A model generated the notes under the pieces. It was not told the DNA's origin. It worked only from the letters and a program-made list of their open reading frames with translations, and made no database searches. A program made the translations under genes and the position numbers. From assembly GCA_030704615.1 (NCBI GenBank), contig CM060732.1, forward strand, positions 54,913,053 through 54,977,052: DNA of 64,000 nt, in the 5' to 3' direction. The stretch's first letter is position 1, and the number at the start of each line of letters is the position of its first letter. Source of the DNA: Takakia lepidozioides. Taxonomy: Eukaryota > Streptophyta > Takakiopsida > Takakiales > Takakiaceae. This document shows positions 1 through 11,909 of this stretch, piece by piece.

Positions 1-215
1 TCTCATGCAAGGAAGGCCATGTAACCCCCCCCCCCCAATTCATTTGGCCAGTTTGGGAAGGTCAGGCAACCTGACACTCTGTGGGATCAGTGGGGTGGCG
101 AGAGGCTTGGAGAGGAGGGAAATGGCTGGACAGGGTAGAGGCAACCTGTGCAGGGTGCAGAACCTGTGCGCCTAGGTTAGCGTAGAAGTAGGAGGGTCGA
201 GAATTCTTAGAGATT
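1..215. other. Left edge, no gene seen
   Basis: A run of eleven C lies near position 31. I see no supported gene in this stretch. It precedes the first nodulin-related-like duplicate. Confidence 0.5.
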
Positions 216-1400
216 TCACGGAGGGAGTTGTAAGAGTGGGATCGACAGCTGCGCAGTCGGTGGCCGGCGGAGTTCAGTCCTCCACCATGCAGCTGTTCAC
301 TCTAGATGTATGTCAAATCCAAGCAGTCGTCTTTGTTTGAGAGCCGGAGGTTGCAATTGAAATTTGGGATCTACCTCTGCTCTATCACATTTCAACTATA
401 TGTCTTGAGCTATCACTTTTACCATGCTTCAGGATCTTGAGGTAGATTATAGGTCTTACATGATACGATCCCGCGGCATTAAAATGTTTGATCTAAAATC
501 TCGCAATTGATAACATCACTCTATCGATCGAGAGACAAATTTAACATGTCAGCTGGTTTCGCTCAAGAGAGAACTGGCATCTAGCAGCTGGATCTTGTCA
601 ACTGCAGTACCACCTCCTGAGGGAACTCCATTTATGACCTGCACACACCGTGGGTTCTCATTGAGACGTCACCTCAAAAAAACAAACAACAATGGCTGGA
701 ACTTGATACCAACCCACATTCCAATTGCCAATGGTCAACGTTGCGCTACTCAACAGACAAGAGCCTTCACTGGCTGCCACTGATACCACAGTACTGATCA
801 AGAAGGGACCACGCCCGTTTTCCCAACGGCTAGACCTAGAGTTTCCAACCCTCGTTGAAAGTTATTGGGGACCAGTGCCACTTTGCAGTCTACCTGGGAT
901 ATCGGAAGTTTTTGTAGCCTCAAACGTCATTGGCTGCAACACCTGCAATGACAGGTGAAACCGATGCTTTTCCAACTTCTCTACTTGAATATCCGACAAT
1001 GTCAGTCCTCCTGCAGCATCTAGCCGCAAAACACCTCTCGCTCATTCTGCCGACTCTTACAGTGTGTGGAAAGAGCCAAACACCAGGAACACCAGATGCG
1101 CGAGTAACTGGAGACAAGGAGACATAGGGAGACACAAGGAGACATAGCAGGTCAGTTCAGCGAATTCTGCACCTGCAGCGCTAGCACCGGTGGGCTGCTA
1201 AGCAACTCTTTAGTGGTTGGCGACGTCCGGCTGGGCAGCAGAGTGGTAGCTAGTGGTGGTGTATGTTGGAGGCCTCATTGAGAAAGTACCCAATATTTTC
1301 CTGAGATCCAGCGCCGTCCACCGTAGTGCTAATCCCTCCGTGACTTGCGCAGCACTGGCTCAGGACTTTTCTGCCTGCTTGAAGATACTCATTTTGATAG
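216..1400 (-). pseudogene. Decayed copy of nodulin-related-like gene
   Basis: This is the broken twin of the gene at 2389-3651. On the minus strand an ATG near 1393 starts MSIFKQAEKS, matching MNFFKQAQEF of the intact copy, and then meets a TGA after ten codons. The rest of exon 1 continues in a shifted frame, with ENIGYFLNEAS matching GNFGNLLNEAN. The intron is still alignable: about 421-510 matches about 2740-2830, including a shared GATACGATCCCG word. Of exon 2 only the Pro/Ala-rich end survives (about 216-280); the conserved KAEGYLNEY segment is gone. It cannot make the family protein. The coordinates are my approximate bounds. Confidence 0.6.
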
Positions 1401-2388
1401 CTAGAGAGAGAGAGCTCTAGAGAGAGAGAGAGAAAAGACCAAGCGGGACTGTTGCAGCTCATGAATTCAAGGAGACGAGCACCAGCACATGGGCAGAAGG
1501 CTGAAATAGTGATATTTTGCGAGGACTGCAACGGAATGGGTCCCCCTTTAAATTAGAACTTCTGCACCTTGGCAGAAAGCGCAGGATCCAGTGGGAGCAT
1601 CAGATCCTTACCTGCAGTACTGAAGCCCGTCCGAATGATTGGTTTCATTCTGTACATATTATATTTATGTAGTGTCTTATCGATCTTTTCATGTGAAGTA
1701 TACTTTACTTTTTCCCAGTCCGTATGAAAATTACCCACCACCATTTTGTAGCTCAGTGCCCTCAAGGTGCTCAAGGCGAGGTTACTATGATAGAGGTTAT
1801 TTCTCCTCTCACTACAATTGGGGTAAGGGCTTCAAGATTTGTGAGGAGTCTCTCCTTATGGGCTACCATTTTAGATTGTGTGCAACTGAAGTGCCTGGGA
1901 AGTTGAATGCTCTAACACCAATGTAAGCTTCCTCACCGACTCCAAATTAGTGTGAACAGCCATGTAAAAAGGTCACATCCCATGAAGCGCTTCATTTATG
2001 TAAAAACACATAGCTTCGAACAAGAAAAATCATCTCGATTCCAAATATGCCAAAGTCTGATGATGAGGATTTAGACTTTAGACATGGCCACACTGGACAA
2101 CTACTCCAGAGGGAGCCATTCTAAGTCACTGCATCGCACATCATATAATACCTAGACATTTGAACATCCAGTGCAAGCTTTGTCTACAATCCTCCAAACC
2201 ACATTGATGCAGAATATCACCACACACTCTTTGAGCTGATTGACCAGAAAAGAGAGTCCAGTTGCAGTTCTTGCTCAGTTACTTCACATATATGTTACAG
2301 TTTGCACATATATATCAGTTCGAATGCCTCCAAATGAGGGTAACTTGAGCTCAAAACTCTTGGAAGTGCTTGAAAGGGTTCCTAGTTA

Positions 2389-3651
2389 TTACACGGAGGG
2401 AGTTGTAGTAGAGGGATCAACAGCTGCCCCGGCGGTGGCCGCGGGAGTTTCCTGGGGGGTGGGTGCTGCAGCTGTGTCCTGAGCAGACACGGGCGCTGGA
2501 GCTGTGGGTTTGTTCGGCTGGCCATACTCATTGAGGTAACCTTCTGCTTTCTGGATATAATCACCATACTGGCCCTTGTCCAGACCGCCAAAAGAAGACA
2601 GACCCTGCAGCAAGTTCTCCGCTGCACCTGCACGTCAAAACCAAGCAATTGTCTTAGTTTAAGAGCCTGAGGTGTGCAAAATTGAAATGTCGGGTCTATC
2701 ACATTTCAACTGTATGGCTTTGACGTATCACATTCGACTCCCATTCTTCAAGATCTTGAGGTACATAAAAGGTCTTAGATGATACGATCCCGGGCATAAA
2801 TATGTTTGCTCTAAAATCTCGCAATCACATCACTCCCTGGAGAGAGAAATTTCACCTGCCGCCTGCGTCTTGTCAACTGCAGATCCACCTCCTGAGAGAG
2901 CCCCATATAAGACCTGCACATGCCGTGTATTCACATTGAGACGTCACCCCAAAGAAACCGACAACAAAAATGGGTGTCAAAACTTGACACCAACCCAAAT
3001 TCCCATTGCCGTGGACAACGTTGCGCTACTCAACAGACAAGGGCCTTCCTGGGTCACACACGGAGCACTTCGCTGCCACTGACACCACACACTAATCAGG
3101 AGAGGCCACGCCCGCTTTCCCAACCTAGAGTAACTTCCAACCCTTGTTGGAATCTATTTGGGACCACCACTTTGGAGTATACCTGGGAAATCGGGAGTTT
3201 TGGTAGACAGAATGACCGTGACTGACTGATGCATTTCCAACTTCTCTACTTTAAAATGAGAGGAATGTCACTCCTCCTGCAGTATGAAGCCGCAAAACAC
3301 CTCTAGACCGGTCATTCAGCCCACTGTCACAGTATGTGGAAAGAGCCAAACATCAGGAACGCAAGATTAAGCAGCATAGTTACTCATCAACAGCTCGCTA
3401 ACCTGTGTATCGCCTAGCAGCTCTGTAGTGGTTGGCGGCGTGTTGGTGGGGGCAACGCCCGACTGTGGGTTCGCTGCGGCAGCAGGATTGGCAGTCGTCG
3501 TAGTGGTAGCGGTGGTGTGTGATGTAAATATGGTGTTGGCCTCATTCAGAAGGTTCCCAAAATTTCCCTGACCTCCAGCACCGTCCGCCGATCCTCCCTG
3601 TCCTACACCAGCACTGGCTGCGAACTCTTGCGCTTGCTTGAAGAAATTCAT
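2389..3651 (-). CDS. Nodulin-related-protein-like small protein, two exons
   Basis: The predicted CDS is complement(2389..2627, 3384..3651), 168 aa. Exon 1 starts MNFFKQAQEFAASAG and is Gly/Ala/Thr-rich. A donor ATGA|GTAACT at 3384 and an acceptor gtgCAG|GTGCAG at 2627 join in phase 1 and give SELLMSAAENLLQGLS across the junction. Exon 2 carries GGLDKGQYGDYIQKAEGYL followed by a Pro/Ala/Thr-rich tail. The helical segment with K-A-E-x-Y-L-x-x-Y resembles plant nodulin-related proteins (NRP1 type), which are small proteins tied to heat and ABA responses. That function is inferred from the short motif only. Without splicing, exon 1 would read to a stop at 3367 and lose the conserved segment. Overall composition is low complexity, so a chance resemblance is possible. 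Confidence 0.55.
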
Positions 3652-4262
3652 TTTGACAGCGAGTCACAGAGAAAGGGAGAAATTTGCGAGTACAGTAAGA
3701 TAAGACCCTTGCAGCACAGGAAATCGAGGAGACGAACACCACCAAACGAGCAGAAGACCGAAATTGTACTATTGTGCTAAGATCGCAGCGGAGTGGGTCC
3801 CTTTAAAGGACTCAGCGCAGGATTTCAGGGTGGGGATCAAAAAGGTTCCGGAAAGGGACCATCCACCCGCAGCAATGAAGACGACCCCATCCTTTCTGTC
3901 ACGAGTCAGACGCTGATCAGATCGATTACCAGTGCGGATGCTAAACACCACACTAATCGCCACTAAATGTCAAGTATGTAATTCGAAGTTCACTGATCTT
4001 TCGATCTCTCCCTGTACTCTACACTGCACGCTCACATCATCGTGAGTGACACTGCAGCTAAACTTGCGGGCAGCGATGCAACTTGGCACGTGCGAGGTTG
4101 CATTATTGGTTGACGCGGTCCACCGACCACGCTGCCAGTGGATGAATGTGGGGGGAATGGATGAATTATGTGTGGATCCGATGTTGGGAACGGTCACTCG
4201 GTCCACCGACCAACTGCCGCCCGCTGCCCGCTGCCCGGATGGAAGAATAAAGGCGTTCTGTC
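3652..4262. other. Intergenic region upstream of nodulin-related-like gene
   Basis: This holds the 5' flank of the minus-strand gene. It has a short direct repeat of CGGTCCACCGACCA at about 4118 and 4199. I see no coding region. Confidence 0.4.
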
Positions 4263-4330
4263 GGTGGTTCAATTGGATGGTGCTCTGTTTGCCACCCAGG
4301 TGATTCGGGGTTCGAATCCTGCTGCCTTGT
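4263..4330 (+). repeat. tRNA-derived SINE head (degenerate)
   Basis: The box A-like TGGTTCAATTGG is followed about 35 bases later by the box B-like GGGTTCGAATCC. Between them lies TGCCACCCAGGTGATTC, nearly the same as TGCCACCCGGATGATTC in the element at 24774. The acceptor ends do not pair, so this is not a working tRNA. The GCC triplet in the anticodon region suggests a tRNA-Gly ancestor, but weakly. Confidence 0.5.
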
Positions 4331-4479
4331 TGGTGTGGTGATCTTAGCATTCGATGCTCTTCAATTAGACATGGTGGCATTGTTGCCTCTGCTAGGCCTC
4401 TTGCGATTGCGCCAAGTGCTGATGTTTTGAGTCCCGTGGTTCATCTAACTTCTCGGAACAATAGTGATAATAATTTCGA

Positions 4480-4502
4480 CGGCCCTGACTATATATATAT
4501 AT
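4480..4502. repeat. (TA)n microsatellite
   Basis: A short run of TA dinucleotides lies just beyond the 3' end of the minus-strand LINE relic. I see no poly-A tail, so the exact 3' boundary of that element is unclear. Confidence 0.6.
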
Positions 4503-4629
4503 GACGCCAACCTAAATAAGAACCTCTTCCCCTTGCGGGTACTGCCCCTTTCAGAGGTGGGCTCTATCCGAACCGTAACCTGTCACACAATGGCTAGCTG
4601 GCCACTTTCAATCTTACGTTTATTGAGGA

Positions 4630-6600
4630 TTAGGGATGTGAGTGATGAAATAGCCGTGAAATGCAACGCTCGTAGTAGAGGTGTAGTATTTGGGTGGTAG
4701 GTTAAGATTATCTTTCAAACCTTGGATATTATGGGTATGAGCACCGCCCATGACACCCGCAGTGATGACGGTCAGAGGTGCCGTGTTCCAGCCTCTCTGA
4801 CGGAGGGCATGTATGATTGGGTCATATTTTTCATGTTTGTACATAATTGATTGATCTAGATTTCGATCATGGCAGAATGCAAATTCCAAAAAATGTATTT
4901 TGAGAGATGGAAGCGGTTCTGTCGGTGGCAATGCCTGTATAGGAAGTCCCTGGACTAGCAAAATATCTGGGCATAGTCTTGCTAGACAAAGGCACGGGTG
5001 TCATTGGGAGCATATACACGGTAGCAGCCATGGGGGTATGGTGTGGTCCGGTGGGCGACCTTGGAATGTGCCTGCATTGATGAGGATAAACCATATGGAT
5101 TTCCGATGTGTGGAGTTGTCTAACCCCTTGGTTATGTCTGGTTACCCGCAACCCATGTATTATGGGGTGGTTGCACTGGAGAAGTAAGTGTGGCCATGTA
5201 TCTATTTGGGGATTTTGGGATGAACATAACACGCAGTGTTTATTGGGGTATAATAATGGCCACAACAAGTTCCGTCGTTGATTGCCCACGTATTGACCAT
5301 ACCGAAATTTCAAAGTTTGTTTGATTTGTGCATCGGTAACCCTGGGGGATGTCCAAAAATGATTGGACATACTATGTAGCAGGTGTGGGGACGAGACCCA
5401 CTTAGATATATACGAATTTCTGTAGGTGCGGGATTCTTGTATGAGTAGTTTGGTCTCGCCTTGAATGTGTGTGTGCAGATTCCGTATAGGTGCTATGGTC
5501 GGGAATCTAGCCCTTGTTGATATGAGCCAAAACGGGTATGTGTGCGACCGGTGGATAGGGCTGGTCGAGGGGTTGATGATTGGCTGAATAGCACCAAGTT
5601 GGGCAAGATGGTCTGCTATGTCATTACCTATTATGTCTATGTGAGATCGAACTTTGTGTATATGGATTTGTAGCGGTAAAGATGATACAACATCGACGAT
5701 TCCTTTTATAAGTGTAATATCAGGATGGTGAATTTGTGATGATGGCATGCAAATTTGGTTGGTGAGAAGGTATAGGGAGACCAAGCTGTCTGTAAATAAA
5801 TAGTATGTTGAAGTAGGTTGGTAGGGGAGAGACTTGAGAGCATCATGTATAGCCATAAGTTCCGCTCGTAGGATATTCTGGCGACCAGGGAGACGGCTAT
5901 ATATTTTGGTATTGGTGCCAACCAAATATATACCATAACCCGCTTGGGCATCTTTTAAGGAGCCATCAGTATATATGCATTTATGTGGTTGGAATTTTAA
6001 GGTTGTGGGTTCCGTGAAATCTGGGAATGGTATAGCAAAGGTTTTTGGTCTCGCTGCCCAAAGAGGCCTAGGGGTCACATGTCTCCATGGTTTGTCCGGA
6101 TTGATTCGGGGATATTTGATGGGAATTTGGGTAGGCGGGTGAACCGTGGCTGTGTGACCAAATAAATGTTTTAGAATCCGGTCCAGTTGATGGTAGAAAG
6201 TTATAGGTATTTGTGGGTCTTGTGAGTGGTGTACACATACCAATTTAGTTAATAACGGTACTGGATATTTCATGTAATTGCGCCACGGCGATGGGGGTTG
6301 ATAAATGATTGAGCGAGTCTTAAATGTAGCTAACGTGAATACTCCAAGGGGGTCGGTTAACATTGGGTGTTTAGAGTTGGTATGGTTAGTATTAGGAATA
6401 AATAAGATGGTGAATGATTCTGGTGATATATGTGCAGCAATGCGCGCCCAATGAAGCGCTTCACTGGCAGAGGCGGCATTAGGGGGGTGTGCAAACCCTC
6501 GCCCTTGCCATTGGTGGGACCTTGGAGCCCCAGGGATCCAAAGTGCTGATCAATGTTGTGTAAGCTCGAGTAAGTAGATAAACCCAATGGGCATATGAGA
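4630..6600 (-). mobile_element. 5'-truncated LINE relic with RNase H and CCHC finger
   Basis: The main open frame is 6363-4867 (498 aa). It has an RNase H fold: IYTDGS near residue 130, ILRAELMAIHDAL, YLFTDSLVSLYLL and HKVRSHIDIIGNDIADHLA, which give the D-E-D-D/H active-site pattern. Further on, CVLCSSQNP and WPHLLLQCNHP form a C-x2-C...H-x4-C finger, as at the end of LINE ORF2 proteins (zf-RVT type). The reading frame then shifts: the expected C-terminal GWNTAPLTVITAGV is found in another frame at 4961-4620. Upstream, 6587-6357 may be a further piece in a third frame. No endonuclease or RT palm motifs are present, so it is 5'-truncated and dead. Clustered RNase H plus CCHC favours a non-LTR element over an LTR element. 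Confidence 0.75.
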
Positions 6601-6725
6601 GGGTTAGAGTAGTATGAGTGAGTGAGTTGCAGCTCCGTGGTGAGGAAGTCTAGAAGGAGTGTGGGGAGGAGAGAAATTTGTGGGTGTTTGAAAAAAGTGG
6701 CGGGTTAACTATCAACCGTCGCTAA

Positions 6726-6809
6726 ATGGCACAAAACTTTTTATTCCCCGTAAAAACCGTTGTGATCCCTCGGCTATGGAAATTCAAATCCATTGGAAGT
6801 GACCGTATA
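6726..6809 (+). other. Short open frame interrupted by the chromovirus (left half)
   Basis: An ATG at 6726 opens 28 codons ending SIGSDRI exactly at the GTATA target site. Reading across the removed element, the frame continues in phase at 13927 for another 29 codons to a TAG. There is a TAA just before the ATG. I do not recognise the product and an open frame of this length can arise by chance. Confidence 0.2.
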
Positions 6810-7535
6810 TGTCGCGCACCTCACTTCGGTAAGCTCCCCCCTCAAGTCATAGTTACTCGCTTGATGCGCGCGCCTAACTCCCAACCTGGCCGCCGGGCCA
6901 TCTTGGAGCTCCGGCTGCTCACCGGGGCATAACGGTCCCCCTTTGATCTCCCAAAGAACCCTCCAACGATTTGGAACTAGCGGAATTCCCTTTGGTAGTT
7001 GGCAGTCCGGAACAGCTCCCCACTCTTTGGTCGCTTTCCGGCTCGCTCGCTTACTCATTAGTTTTTGGTCACCAACGGGCTTACACCATTCTCGGGGTTA
7101 CTACTCCCTATATATACTTCTGTAGCTGTCTGCGGGGGTTTCACAAACAACCATGCCATTTTATGGCGAACCACCACGAACACCCTCGACTCCCGGTGAT
7201 GAGTCGCGGTGAGTCTTGGCCCACCCACCACGGCCCCTATGGACCGTGATGAGTCCCAAGACTCCCCACGACTCCCACCACGAGGTCTCCGCCCTAGGGT
7301 GAGTCCTATGTCACCCCCACTAAGTCCCGCTAAGCTACCACCACCCCTTGTGGAGCCACCCCCACCGCAACCCGGTGTGCGGGGCTCCACCTAGTGAGCG
7401 CCTCCGCCTCCTTGAGTGCTTTGGACACTCAAGGGTGCTTCAGCCCCCCATACCTATCGCTGTCACTACCCCCACCACAGGGGCAACCCCTCTTGTGTCC
7501 CGATCCCCCTGCCCTCAAGGCAAAGGGCCGCGACA
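6810..7535 (-). repeat. 3' LTR of chromovirus (726 bp)
   Basis: It starts TGTCGCG and ends CGACA. It aligns with 12795-13921 throughout except for the 420-bp filler and small gaps, one near 13741-13750 where this copy has extra bases. A TATATATA-like motif near 7110 is shared by both LTRs. Confidence 0.92.
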
Positions 7536-8441
7536 CACACCCCTACCAACAGGGAGTCGATGTCATCATCGGCTTGTCCATTTTGTGGAAACGAACATCC
7601 AAGTTGTGGCGTCCCACATCAAGGAGTTTGTTTCCGTACCATGGCGTCCCATGGCAAAGAACCAAACCCCACACTTGACTCTACTCTCCACTAGCTAGTT
7701 CGGCCGACTTTCTCCAAGTCCCGGCCAAGGGTGGAGCCTCTCAAGCTCCTCCCAATGCACTCTTCTTGGCCTACTTCAAGGCCAAGGAACGATCCTCCCC
7801 GAGGATCGAATCGCCTTACTGCAACAACATTGCTTGCGACCGCTCATGATGCCGTTTTTGGCATCACCTTGAGCAAGGGTTCACCTCGAACCCTCTTTGA
7901 CTAGGAAGATAACCTTGAACCAACCGCGCGCCCCAATCACTACAATTGGGTCCGCCTTGGAATGCTGGCCTGAGGTACGGGAACACGCCAAAGCCGCACT
8001 ACGACTTCGTCCCGAGGCTACACGATTATAGTACGTGAACGAAAGCACGTAGCTTCCGCGTTAGCCCGCACTACAAAGCAACCCCCTCGGTAGCGCAGTT
8101 ATAGTATGCGCACGCGCCAGGTGCGCACTAGCACGTGAACTCCTAAAGAAGGCGCAAGTTTCCTTGCCCCTTGGATGGGAGTCACCCGATTTCGGCACTA
8201 CGCAAACACACGATTAACCCAATTTACCTCTCCCACTTTTGTAAGCTAGCATGCATTCTACACACTAGCCAACCACACCATGCATCACCATTCCAAACAA
8301 AATAGGAAGCACAACATTTGGAACCCATTTCCTTTATAACAAATTTATGTACAATACAAGTTTTTGCAATCGGATTCCTAAACTAGCTAAGCCGGGCTAA
8401 GCATGCATTTCCTCCCCCACGCTCCAAGGTTGATGTCCCCA
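7536..8441. other. Chromovirus 3' untranslated region
   Basis: About 900 bases separate the chromodomain stop codon (8442) from the 3' LTR. I see no further open frame of interest. On the minus strand the sequence next to the LTR is G-rich (TAGGGGTGTG) and could be the polypurine tract. Confidence 0.55.
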
Positions 8442-9268
8442 TCAACGCTTCTTCCGCTTTTGAGGTCGCCCTTCAAAAACTGCAACCGCCTCGGATGCGT
8501 TTCTCATTTCTGAGGCACGCACCCAAGATGCCTCCACATGATGATAGCCCTTCCATTTGACGAGATACTCCGTTTCTCGGTTCTTGAACCTCCTCGACTT
8601 AAGTACTGCCTCCACCTCGTACTCAGGTTCATTTTCATGGTCCAACAGCACAGGTGGCGGATGCAACATTTGATGCCGATTCGGACGAGCTTCATCTTTG
8701 AAGTAAGGCTTCAAAAGGGAGACGTGGAATACTGGATGCACCTTGCTCTTTGCCGGCAGCTCCAATTCATACACATCCTCATTCATAACCTTCCGGATGC
8801 GAAAGGGTCCCGCATACGGAGGTACGAACTTTGGACTCACTTCCGGAGGTAGTCGGAAATTCTTGATGTTCAACCAGACCTCCGTGCCTGCCTCAAACTT
8901 CACTTCCCTCCGCTTCCGATTCGCCTACCTTTCATACCGTTTCCTAGCTTTGGCAATGTTGTACTTTGCGAGCTTCAACAAACACTCGCGTTCTTCCAGT
9001 ACCGCCGCTACTGCCGGTTCCGCTGGGCGGCCCAACTTGTCGGCACCAGAGGTGCTTTTCCATAGACCAATACGAAAGGGGAAACTCCTGTTGCGGAGTG
9101 TTCTGTGTTATTATAACATAACTTTGTCGCGTCTAAGTGTTCCACCCAGTCTGTTTGGTCTGCCGACACGTAATTCCGCAAGATCTGCTTCACTACGGAA
9201 TTCACTCTTTCCGTTTGGCCGTCGGTCGTAGGTCGGAAGGCGGTGCTCATCTTCAGCCTCGTCCCCAT
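8442..9268 (-). pseudogene. Integrase C-terminal half and chromodomain (chromovirus)
   Basis: The frame 9268-9008 carries STAFRPTTDGQTERVN, the glutamate-bearing end of the integrase catalytic core, then the WVEHLDATKLCYNN region. After a frame change, 8903-8442 carries the GPFRIRKV and HPVFHVSLLKPY strands of the integrase C-terminal domain and a chromodomain with EYLVKWKGYHHVEASWV. Chromodomains bind methylated histone H3 and steer integration to heterochromatin in this family. The stop follows a basic KKRKKR tail. It is separated by frameshifts from the upstream integrase piece. Confidence 0.88.
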
Positions 9269-9373
9269 CTTCTTCCAAAGTGCCCTCCAAAATTTACTTG
9301 TAAACTTTGGATCGCGGTCCGAGACAATATCCTTCGGGACTCCATGATGCTTTAAGACGTGGGCGAAGTAAAG

Positions 9374-9977
9374 TCACCCTGTTTCCTGTGCCGTTGCCGT
9401 CTCCTTGGTGGGGATGAAATGGCCCATTTTACTGAACCTATCCACCACCACCATGATTGTATCGAATCCTTTTGACAGCGGCATAGCAGTCATGAAATCC
9501 ATCGAGACGCTTTCCCAAGTCCCCTCTGGAATCGGCAAGGGTTGTAACAGCCCCGCTTGCTTTTTGTACTTGCTCTGGTTTTGTTGGAACTGCGATTTAA
9601 CCCCCATCCTCAAGTCCTGCATCACGGACTTCGCCAGCTCATCCTTCCGGCAAGCCTTCCGGATCTTCCTTTGGAGCGCCGTCTCGCCCCTGTACACCAA
9701 CACGAGCTGTTGCTTTCTACTTAAAGCATCGGCCACCACGTTGTCCCATCCCGGTTTGTACTGGATATCCACGTTGAAAAGTATCTTGCCACCTAAGTTG
9801 TTTTGGGGACAACTTGGGCTGCGTGGCAAAATACTTCACCGTGACATTGTCCGTGAACACCTTCACTGGGTTGGAACCAACATAGTGGCGCCAAAGCTCA
9901 AGACAGTGCACCACCGCCTTCATCTCTTTCTCATTCAGTTTCTTACTTTCGTAAGCCACTGGACGTCCATCTTGCAT
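9374..9977 (-). pseudogene. RNase H and integrase N-terminal part (chromovirus)
   Basis: Two overlapping frames cover this segment. 9977-9717 has the rest of RNase H (GRPVAYESKKLNEKEM, then [12 protein letters not shown]). 9829-9374 has [15 protein letters not shown] followed by the start of the integrase core ([33 protein letters not shown]). Between GVKSQF and QQNQSKYKK the usual H-H-C-C zinc-binding domain is absent, so about 60-100 residues appear to have been deleted. The frame change inside RNase H lies near 9780-9830. Confidence 0.85.
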
Positions 9978-11722
9978 CAGTACACCCCAATCGCGAAGTC
10001 CGACGCATCTGTATGAATCTCGAACGGACGATCGAACTCCGGGATTTTCAAGACTGGAGCTTCCGCCATCCGCTGCTTCAATTCAGCAAAAGCTTGGCCA
10101 CAAAAGGTGTTCCATGCCCAGACTTTGGATTTACACAGAAGGTCTGATAGCGGCCCCGCGATCTTGGCGAAATTTCTCACATACTTCCGGTAATAGGAGG
10201 TGAGTCCTAGGAAGGATCGCACTCCCGGGACCGAAGTCGGAGGCTCCCAGTCCAAGATTGCCCTCACCTTTTTGTCATCCATTCTGATCCCATCCCGTGT
10301 AATCACATGCCCCAGGAACTCCACTTTTGTGACCCCGAATTTGCACTTTGAAGCTTTGGCATACAGCTTCCTTTCCCGCAATTTCTGGAACACCCTTTTG
10401 AGGTGCTCCAGGTGCTTCTCCTTTGTTTTCGAATACACCAAGACGTCGTCGATGTACACGATCACAAAGTCATCCAACCACTCCTGGAAAAGGCTGTTCA
10501 TCAGCGTGCTAAAGGTCGCGGGAGCGTTGGTGAGTCCAAAAGGCATCACCAAGAACTCATATGAACCATACCTTGTCCTGCACGCGGTCTTCTCCTCATC
10601 TCCTTCCGCCACTTGAATTTGATGATAGCCGGAGCGCAGATCGATCCGGCTGAAATACTTTGCTCCTGCCAACCGATCGAAAAGGTCGTCGATCCTTGGC
10701 AAATGGTACCGGTTTTTTATAGTCACCTTATTCAAAGCCCTGTAATCAACACACATCCGCAGCGTCCCATCCTTCTTGTCTGCGAATAGCACCGAGGCTC
10801 CGTAAGGTGACTTACTCGGCCGGATGTACCCCTTTGACATTAGATCTTTGAGTTGAGTCTTCAGCTCGACCAACTCTCTGTGGTTCAACCGGTAGGGCGC
10901 CCTGGCAGGCGGTTCCGATCCCGGTATCACCTCAATCTTGTGGTCAACTCCTCTTCGCGGTGGCAAGCCGCTTGGTAAATCCTCCGGCATCACATCCTGG
11001 TATTTCTCCAAAATCCCCTTGATCCAATCTGGGCTCGGCTCCCCATCGCCTTCTCCCTTCACTTCTCTAATATAGAGCAAAAATTGGGGCTCGTGTGCCT
11101 CCTCCACGGCCCACTCCCTTGCTGACAGGAGGTTTATTCGCCCTCCCACGGGTTTGGGCGTTTCTGACACTCGTAAGACCTCGCCACCATTCCCACATGG
11201 CAGCGTGACTACTCTCTTGCGGCCATCTATGACCGCTCCAGATTTGCTCAAAAAGGTCATCCCCAAAATGAGATCCACTCCATCGATCTCGCAGATGGTG
11301 AAGTTCTCACGTCCCTCCCAACTCCCCAGTTGAAGGGGAACATCAAACGCCAACCTTGTCGCCAATTGTGGTTCTCCTTTGGCAGAACGCACCTCAATAG
11401 AGGCCCCCACGTCACTTGTCGAGAGTCCCAGCTCTTGTGCCATTGCCGGTGTCATGAAGGAGTGTGACGCTCCTGTGTCCACCAACAACAACACGTTAGT
11501 TCCGGATATTATCCCATCCACGAACAATAACTGACTCCCTTTACGTAAGGCGCCAGTTTCCTGATACAACTCACAAGAAAATTTGCCTACCTTGCAAGTC
11601 CTGGCGACCACCACTTCCACCAAGTGACTGATGGTATCTTCCAACAGCTCTGTGGTCGCCCGAGTCATGTTCAATTCGTGCACTTCTTGGCCATGTGCCC
11701 GGGCTCCCCGCAATTGAAACAC
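9977..11722 (-). pseudogene. Protease, reverse transcriptase and RNase H start (chromovirus pol)
   Basis: This is the longest intact stretch of the element (581 codons). The aspartic protease motif [12 protein letters not shown] is near residue 80. RT blocks follow: [42 protein letters not shown] and the catalytic [12 protein letters not shown]. Then come [10 protein letters not shown], the RT connection, and the first RNase H block [14 protein letters not shown], where a stop ends the frame. The N-terminal residues [10 protein letters not shown] are probably an out-of-frame reading of the gag zinc knuckle. It would be translated as part of one polyprotein in a live element. Confidence 0.92.
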
Positions 11723-11909
11723 ACTCCATCAAAGGTCGCCTTCTGTCCGCCATAGGCCGCTCCACCCGCTTTTCCTTCTGAAGCACCGGGTGCCGCCTTG
11801 ACTTGTGAAGGCCCTCCCTTCGATTTCCACGTGCCATTGTCGCCGCATGGCCTATCCCACTTCTTTTCCGGTCGGAAGGAGTCACCTTCCCGCCGGGTCT
11901 TCTTGTGGT

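Larger units (their letters stand above)
216..3850. repeat. Tandem segmental duplication, about 2.2 kb period
   Basis: Segments of about 216-1620 and 2389-3850 are diverged direct copies. Each contains exon 1, intron and exon 2 of the nodulin-related-like gene plus part of its upstream sequence (GCGCAGGAT words near 1579 and 3816). Both introns contain short antisense open frames beginning STAVPPPEG and STADPPPER, which shows that the intron was copied too. I regard those small frames as non-coding. Confidence 0.65.

Noticed and set aside
8743-10616. Plus-strand open frames within the chromovirus
   Set aside because: They are antisense shadows of pol and integrase.
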